DNA from: Bacillota bacterium
GTDB taxonomy: Bacteria > Bacillota > Bacilli > Tumebacillales > Effusibacillaceae
Assembly (NCBI GenBank): GCA_020059765.1
Contig: JAGVBM010000108.1
Coordinates: 1 to 8,255, forward strand
DNA length: 8,255 nucleotides
Direction: 5' to 3'
In this document: positions 6,145-8,255 of the stretch, piece by piece
How the letters are laid out: each line of letters opens with the position of its first letter
How positions within the stretch are numbered: position 1 is the stretch's first letter
The notes under the pieces: generated by a model
Told to the model about the DNA's origin: nothing
What the model saw: only the letters and a program-made list of their open reading frames with translations
Databases searched by the model: none
Program-made: the position numbers and the translations under genes

Positions 6145-6564
6145 ATGAACAGGAGGAATGAAAATGGGTCGCAGACGCTTGAACTTGCCATGCTGCTGCC
6201 GGTGGCAGTGATTGTACTGCTGCTGGTTGGCGATATGGCGCGGGTTGTCTTTTACAAAATCGCGCTGCAGTCTGCCGTGCGGGAAGGAGCCAGAATAGCG
6301 TCGCTGCACGCTTCCCGCTCGGAAGTGGAGGAAGTGATCCGCAATACGATCGGGAACATCACTCTTGAACAGCTTGAAATCATCCGCATCAGGGGAGAAA
6401 GAAATCCGGAACAAAGCCAATCGGCAGAGACCCCCCGTCTGGATGCCACAGAAGTCAAGGCGGTGGCAGTCGTTTCGCTGAAAATGTTCAACCGATTGGG
6501 TTTGCCGCAATCGTTGCAGCAATTTCGTCTGGAGGAACACATGCGTGTACCGACAATGGAATAG
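6145..6564 (+). CDS. tadE: TadE-like pseudopilin
   Basis: 139-residue TadE-family protein, a minor pseudopilin of the Tad system. A short basic leader MNRRNENG (1-8) precedes SQTLELAMLLPVAVIVLLLV (9-28). Cleavage after Gly 8 would leave Glu 13 at +5, the class III pattern, and the following helix leads into the family-typical FYKIALQSAVREGARIAS stretch (36-53). The rest (54-139) is an extracytoplasmic domain rich in Glu and Arg, of normal length. The start is uncertain: ATG 6145 is 8 bases after the pilin stop and its nearest purine-rich site (GGAGGAG, 6124-6130) is 14 bases away. ATG 6118 is in frame but has no site. The family motif fixes the frame. Its 3' end overlaps the next gene by 20 bases. 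Confidence 0.85.
   Translation: MNRRNENGSQTLELAMLLPVAVIVLLLVGDMARVVFYKIALQSAVREGARIASLHASRSEVEEVIRNTIGNITLEQLEIIRIRGERNPEQSQSAETPRLDATEVKAVAVVSLKMFNRLGLPQSLQQFRLEEHMRVPTME
6531..6536 (+). promoter_or_regulatory. Ribosome binding site deciding the GTG start of the TadG-like gene
   Basis: GGAGGA at 6531-6536, inside the end of tadE, lies 8 bases before GTG 6545, and the protein begins there with a basic stretch and its membrane helix. No in-frame ATG lies before the membrane helix. Confidence 0.65.
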
Positions 6565-7258
6565 GGAGAGAGGGAATGCGGCGCTCTTGTCGGTGGGATT
6601 GTTTGCTGCAATATTCGTTTTTGCGCTGGTCTTGGGTGAGATTGTCAAACTGTTTATGCTGCGGGAGGCTGCGGGAATGGCGGCTGATGCCGGGTCATTG
6701 GCAGCCAGCAAGGCATTGGAAGAAGTTTTTGTTTCCGATGTAACGCCGGAAGCTTACGCCAAATTGGCGGGACTGGTCCGGCAAATTTCGGAAGACCCCT
6801 TGTATCGTAACGGGAAACATGCAGAGGCGATCCTGGCTCATACGGTTCCGTCCGACTTGCGGAACGAATTGCTGCGCGGCAGACGGGGACGTTCCATTCC
6901 ACTTGATATCCTTCTTCGCTACAGACCTTTTTATAGTGAACAGGCAATCGGTTCGCGACTGGTACTATCATTCGAACGACATTTCGACAGGGAAATATTG
7001 CCTGAGATCAATCGCTATGTTGAACAAAATCAGCAGGCATCTGTCCATTCCGTGAGTTTTCCCGTCTACAACAAGATTGAAGTGGCGGCACAAAAGAAAT
7101 ATCTGACCGGACTTCAGAAGATGTTGCGATCCGTACGTCCATTGTATGTTCGCGGTCGGGGACATGTTTTGCATATCCGGATATTGGACGAATATCAGAT
7201 TCGCTATGATTTTTCAGATATTCCTCCGTTTCGGAAACGATTCGAGTCTGATAACTGA
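6545..7258 (+). CDS. TadE/TadG-like Tad pilus envelope protein
   Basis: 237-residue membrane protein in the tadG position. A basic N-terminus with RERGNAALLS (7-16) runs into one transmembrane helix (about 12-34), followed by MLREAAGMAADAGSLAASKAL (38-58), the conserved stretch of the Flp TadE/G-like family. Unlike TadE it has no Glu at +5 after the Gly, so cleavage as a pseudopilin is doubtful. The extracytoplasmic part (60-237) is not recognised: it has many Arg, Tyr and Phe and no visible von Willebrand A (MIDAS DxSxS) motif of the long TadG proteins of diderms. GTG start at 6545, overlapping tadE by 20 bases. It probably acts in the envelope as a minor or anchoring part of the pilus; that role is inference from family and context. 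Confidence 0.7.
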   Translation: MYRQWNRERGNAALLSVGLFAAIFVFALVLGEIVKLFMLREAAGMAADAGSLAASKALEEVFVSDVTPEAYAKLAGLVRQISEDPLYRNGKHAEAILAHTVPSDLRNELLRGRRGRSIPLDILLRYRPFYSEQAIGSRLVLSFERHFDREILPEINRYVEQNQQASVHSVSFPVYNKIEVAAQKKYLTGLQKMLRSVRPLYVRGRGHVLHIRILDEYQIRYDFSDIPPFRKRFESDN

Positions 7259-7267
7259 TCGCTCATT

Positions 7268-7273
7268 TTGACA
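7268..7273 (+). promoter_or_regulatory. Possible -35 box before the exported-protein gene
   Basis: TTGACA at 7268-7273 is a perfect -35 hexamer, but the bases 16-18 downstream (around 7290-7297, TTTGGTTC) do not make a good -10. It may be part of a weak or activated promoter, or may be chance. The gene may simply be read from the tad operon, since no terminator is visible after 7258. Confidence 0.2.
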
Positions 7274-7309
7274 CCGTTTGATTTGTAAGTTTGGTTCGCG
7301 AGAACAGGT

Positions 7310-7323
7310 TGTTTTGCAAAACA
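7310..7323. repeat. 14-base perfect palindrome upstream of the exported-protein gene
   Basis: TGTTTTGCAAAACA is its own reverse complement, centred 28 bases before ATG 7345 and just before the ribosome binding site. It shares the TTTTGCAAAA core with the palindrome at 992-1003 before cpaB. A GTTC-GCGA-GAAC dyad (7294-7305) lies just upstream. An operator or small leader hairpin is possible. Confidence 0.35.
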
Positions 7324-7344
7324 GGATCAGGGAGGAGACGAGGA

Positions 7345-8217
7345 ATGAAACAAGGATGGATTCGACTTCTCTTTGTCAGCCTAATGGTCAATTGGCTGGC
7401 TTTGGCCGGTTTGCCTGCGGTTGTTTTGGCAGACGGTCCCGGAGTGTCCATGCCGAAAATCAACGTGCCGACTGTTCGTGTACCTGAAATCGATGGGGTT
7501 TCAACGCTTCCCGACCCTCATTCGGTTCCGGCCGAAACTGCACAAGCGAAGCCGGCGAAAGCGAAAGAACTGGTTCAAAAAATCACAAAAACGGCCATCG
7601 GGACTCGAAACGTGTTGGACAAGGCGGCAGCCGGGATGGATCATCAAGGACGAATTCCCGGCCTTGCGGGATATATTCGCCAGTATCTTGTTCAATTGGC
7701 ATTGCCGTGGGCAGATGTACTGGCGATCCCGCAAATCGATTCCGCTGCAAAGGGCGGCGAACTGATCGGAAAGACCAAGGAACTTCAGAAATTTTTGGAG
7801 ACCTATCAATCTCTCAAAGCGATGGCAAAAATGGAAAATGGCGGTTTGCGGGCTCTCGGTCCCAATTTTTCCATCTTGGGCGGCACCGCAGGCATAATCT
7901 ATGGCGGGTACGAAATCGTGAGCGGCTTGAACGAAAACAGCAGCGCTTCCGAAGCTGATAAAACAATAACGTTTTTAGCAGGAGTGGCGGATCTGGTGTC
8001 CGGTTTGGGCACCGTTGCCGGCGGCATATCGACACTGATCGCGGGTACTGCGGCAGCGCCCGCCTTGGCAGTGGCAGGCACGATTCTTTTTGCTGCCGGA
8101 ATCTTGATCGGAGCCCTTGCCTATGGCTTCCAGTTCGCACCGTGGTTTAGAAACAGTCCTCTCGGGCGAGGATTGTCCCGCTTTCGGAAACAGCTTGCCG
8201 GACTGTTCTCCCGTTAA
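7345..8217 (+). CDS. Exported Gly/Ala-rich hydrophobic protein, unknown function
   Basis: 290-residue protein I do not recognise. Residues 1-29 are a classic signal peptide: basic start (MKQGWIR), hydrophobic core (8-25) and a VLA cleavage site before Asp 30. Next comes a Pro/Val-rich stretch (34-62) with an alternating pattern (INVPTVRVPEIDGV, 39-52), a Lys/Ala-rich helical segment (66-98) and a predicted helical middle (105-165). The C-terminal half is hydrophobic and Gly/Ala-rich in three blocks: about 175-194, 209-233 and 238-262. It ends in a basic tail (269-290). Such Gly-rich hydrophobic helices occur in membrane-inserting parts of secreted toxins and colicin-like proteins; that resemblance is a weak inference. 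ATG 7345 has GGGAGGAG (7330-7337) 7 bases upstream. It lies 86 bases after the last tad gene, same strand, so it may be secreted with, or bound to, the pilus machine. Confidence 0.72.
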   Translation: MKQGWIRLLFVSLMVNWLALAGLPAVVLADGPGVSMPKINVPTVRVPEIDGVSTLPDPHSVPAETAQAKPAKAKELVQKITKTAIGTRNVLDKAAAGMDHQGRIPGLAGYIRQYLVQLALPWADVLAIPQIDSAAKGGELIGKTKELQKFLETYQSLKAMAKMENGGLRALGPNFSILGGTAGIIYGGYEIVSGLNENSSASEADKTITFLAGVADLVSGLGTVAGGISTLIAGTAAAPALAVAGTILFAAGILIGALAYGFQFAPWFRNSPLGRGLSRFRKQLAGLFSR

Positions 8218-8255
8218 AGGCAAAGGAATCATTGCTCTAAACCAGTACCACAATA
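8218..8255. other. Window end, no feature seen
   Basis: The 38 bases after the stop of the exported-protein gene hold no hairpin with a U-tract and no recognisable gene start. The terminator of the transcript, if it is here, must lie beyond the window. Confidence 0.5.

Noticed and set aside
7302..7313. LexA/DinR SOS box (GAAC near GTT)
   Set aside because: The GAAC and GTT halves have the wrong spacing by one base and the final C is missing. The nearby GTTC-N4-GAAC dyad is in the opposite orientation to the SOS box.
1..8232. AAGGAATCAT at both window ends (1-10 and 8223-8232)
   Set aside because: A 10-base match at the ends looks like a flanking direct repeat of an inserted element, but it is short, contains a common AAGGA purine string and no integrase, transposase or tRNA lies nearby.

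Overview
The window reads as a chromosomal stretch from a Bacillota (Gram-positive, monoderm) bacterium. The reasons are strong purine-rich AGGAGG-type ribosome binding sites before most genes, frequent TTG/GTG starts (4 of 11 genes), a thioesterase-fxsA pair like that of Bacilli-type genomes, and a type IVc (Tad/Flp) pilus locus with no outer-membrane secretin. A member of the Alicyclobacillaceae or a relative is my guess from overall feel; the sequence alone does not prove it. All 11 genes lie on the + strand and are densely packed.

Region 1 (1-966), housekeeping. A promoter-like stretch precedes a hotdog-fold acyl-CoA thioesterase (TTG start). It is followed, with no gap, by fxsA, a small membrane protein whose ribosome binding site is built from the stop region of the thioesterase gene.

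Region 2 (967-7258), a Tad/Flp pilus operon. A 118-bp AT-rich gap with a perfect TATAAT box leads into cpaB (SAF-domain assembly factor), a CpaE/TadZ-like P-loop protein, cpaF (secretion ATPase), tadB and tadC (inner-membrane platform), a Flp-type prepilin, a TadE pseudopilin and a TadE/G-like membrane protein. Genes overlap or are separated by at most 19 bp, so the set is almost certainly one transcription unit. Roles are inferred from the family: CpaF powers assembly, TadB/TadC form the platform, CpaE-like may place or localise the machine, CpaB may guide the fibre through the envelope, Flp is the major subunit, and TadE and the TadG-like protein are minor or envelope parts. No prepilin peptidase (TadV/CpaA), TadD or secretin (RcpA/CpaC) gene lies in the window.

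Region 3 (7259-8255). After an 86-bp gap with a 14-bp perfect palindrome comes a gene for a 290-residue exported protein I cannot assign. It has a signal peptide, a Pro/Val-rich segment, a helical middle and a long glycine/alanine-rich hydrophobic C-terminal half resembling the membrane-inserting parts of secreted toxins. It is the most likely undescribed component. The last 38 bases hold nothing recognisable.

Most noteworthy points: the orphan exported protein; a CpaE-like protein with no receiver domain and Thr in place of the second P-loop lysine; a pilin with Trp where Tyr is usual; a TadE start whose best ribosome binding site points to an out-of-frame ATG; and a TTTTGCAAAA palindrome shared by the two intergenic gaps.
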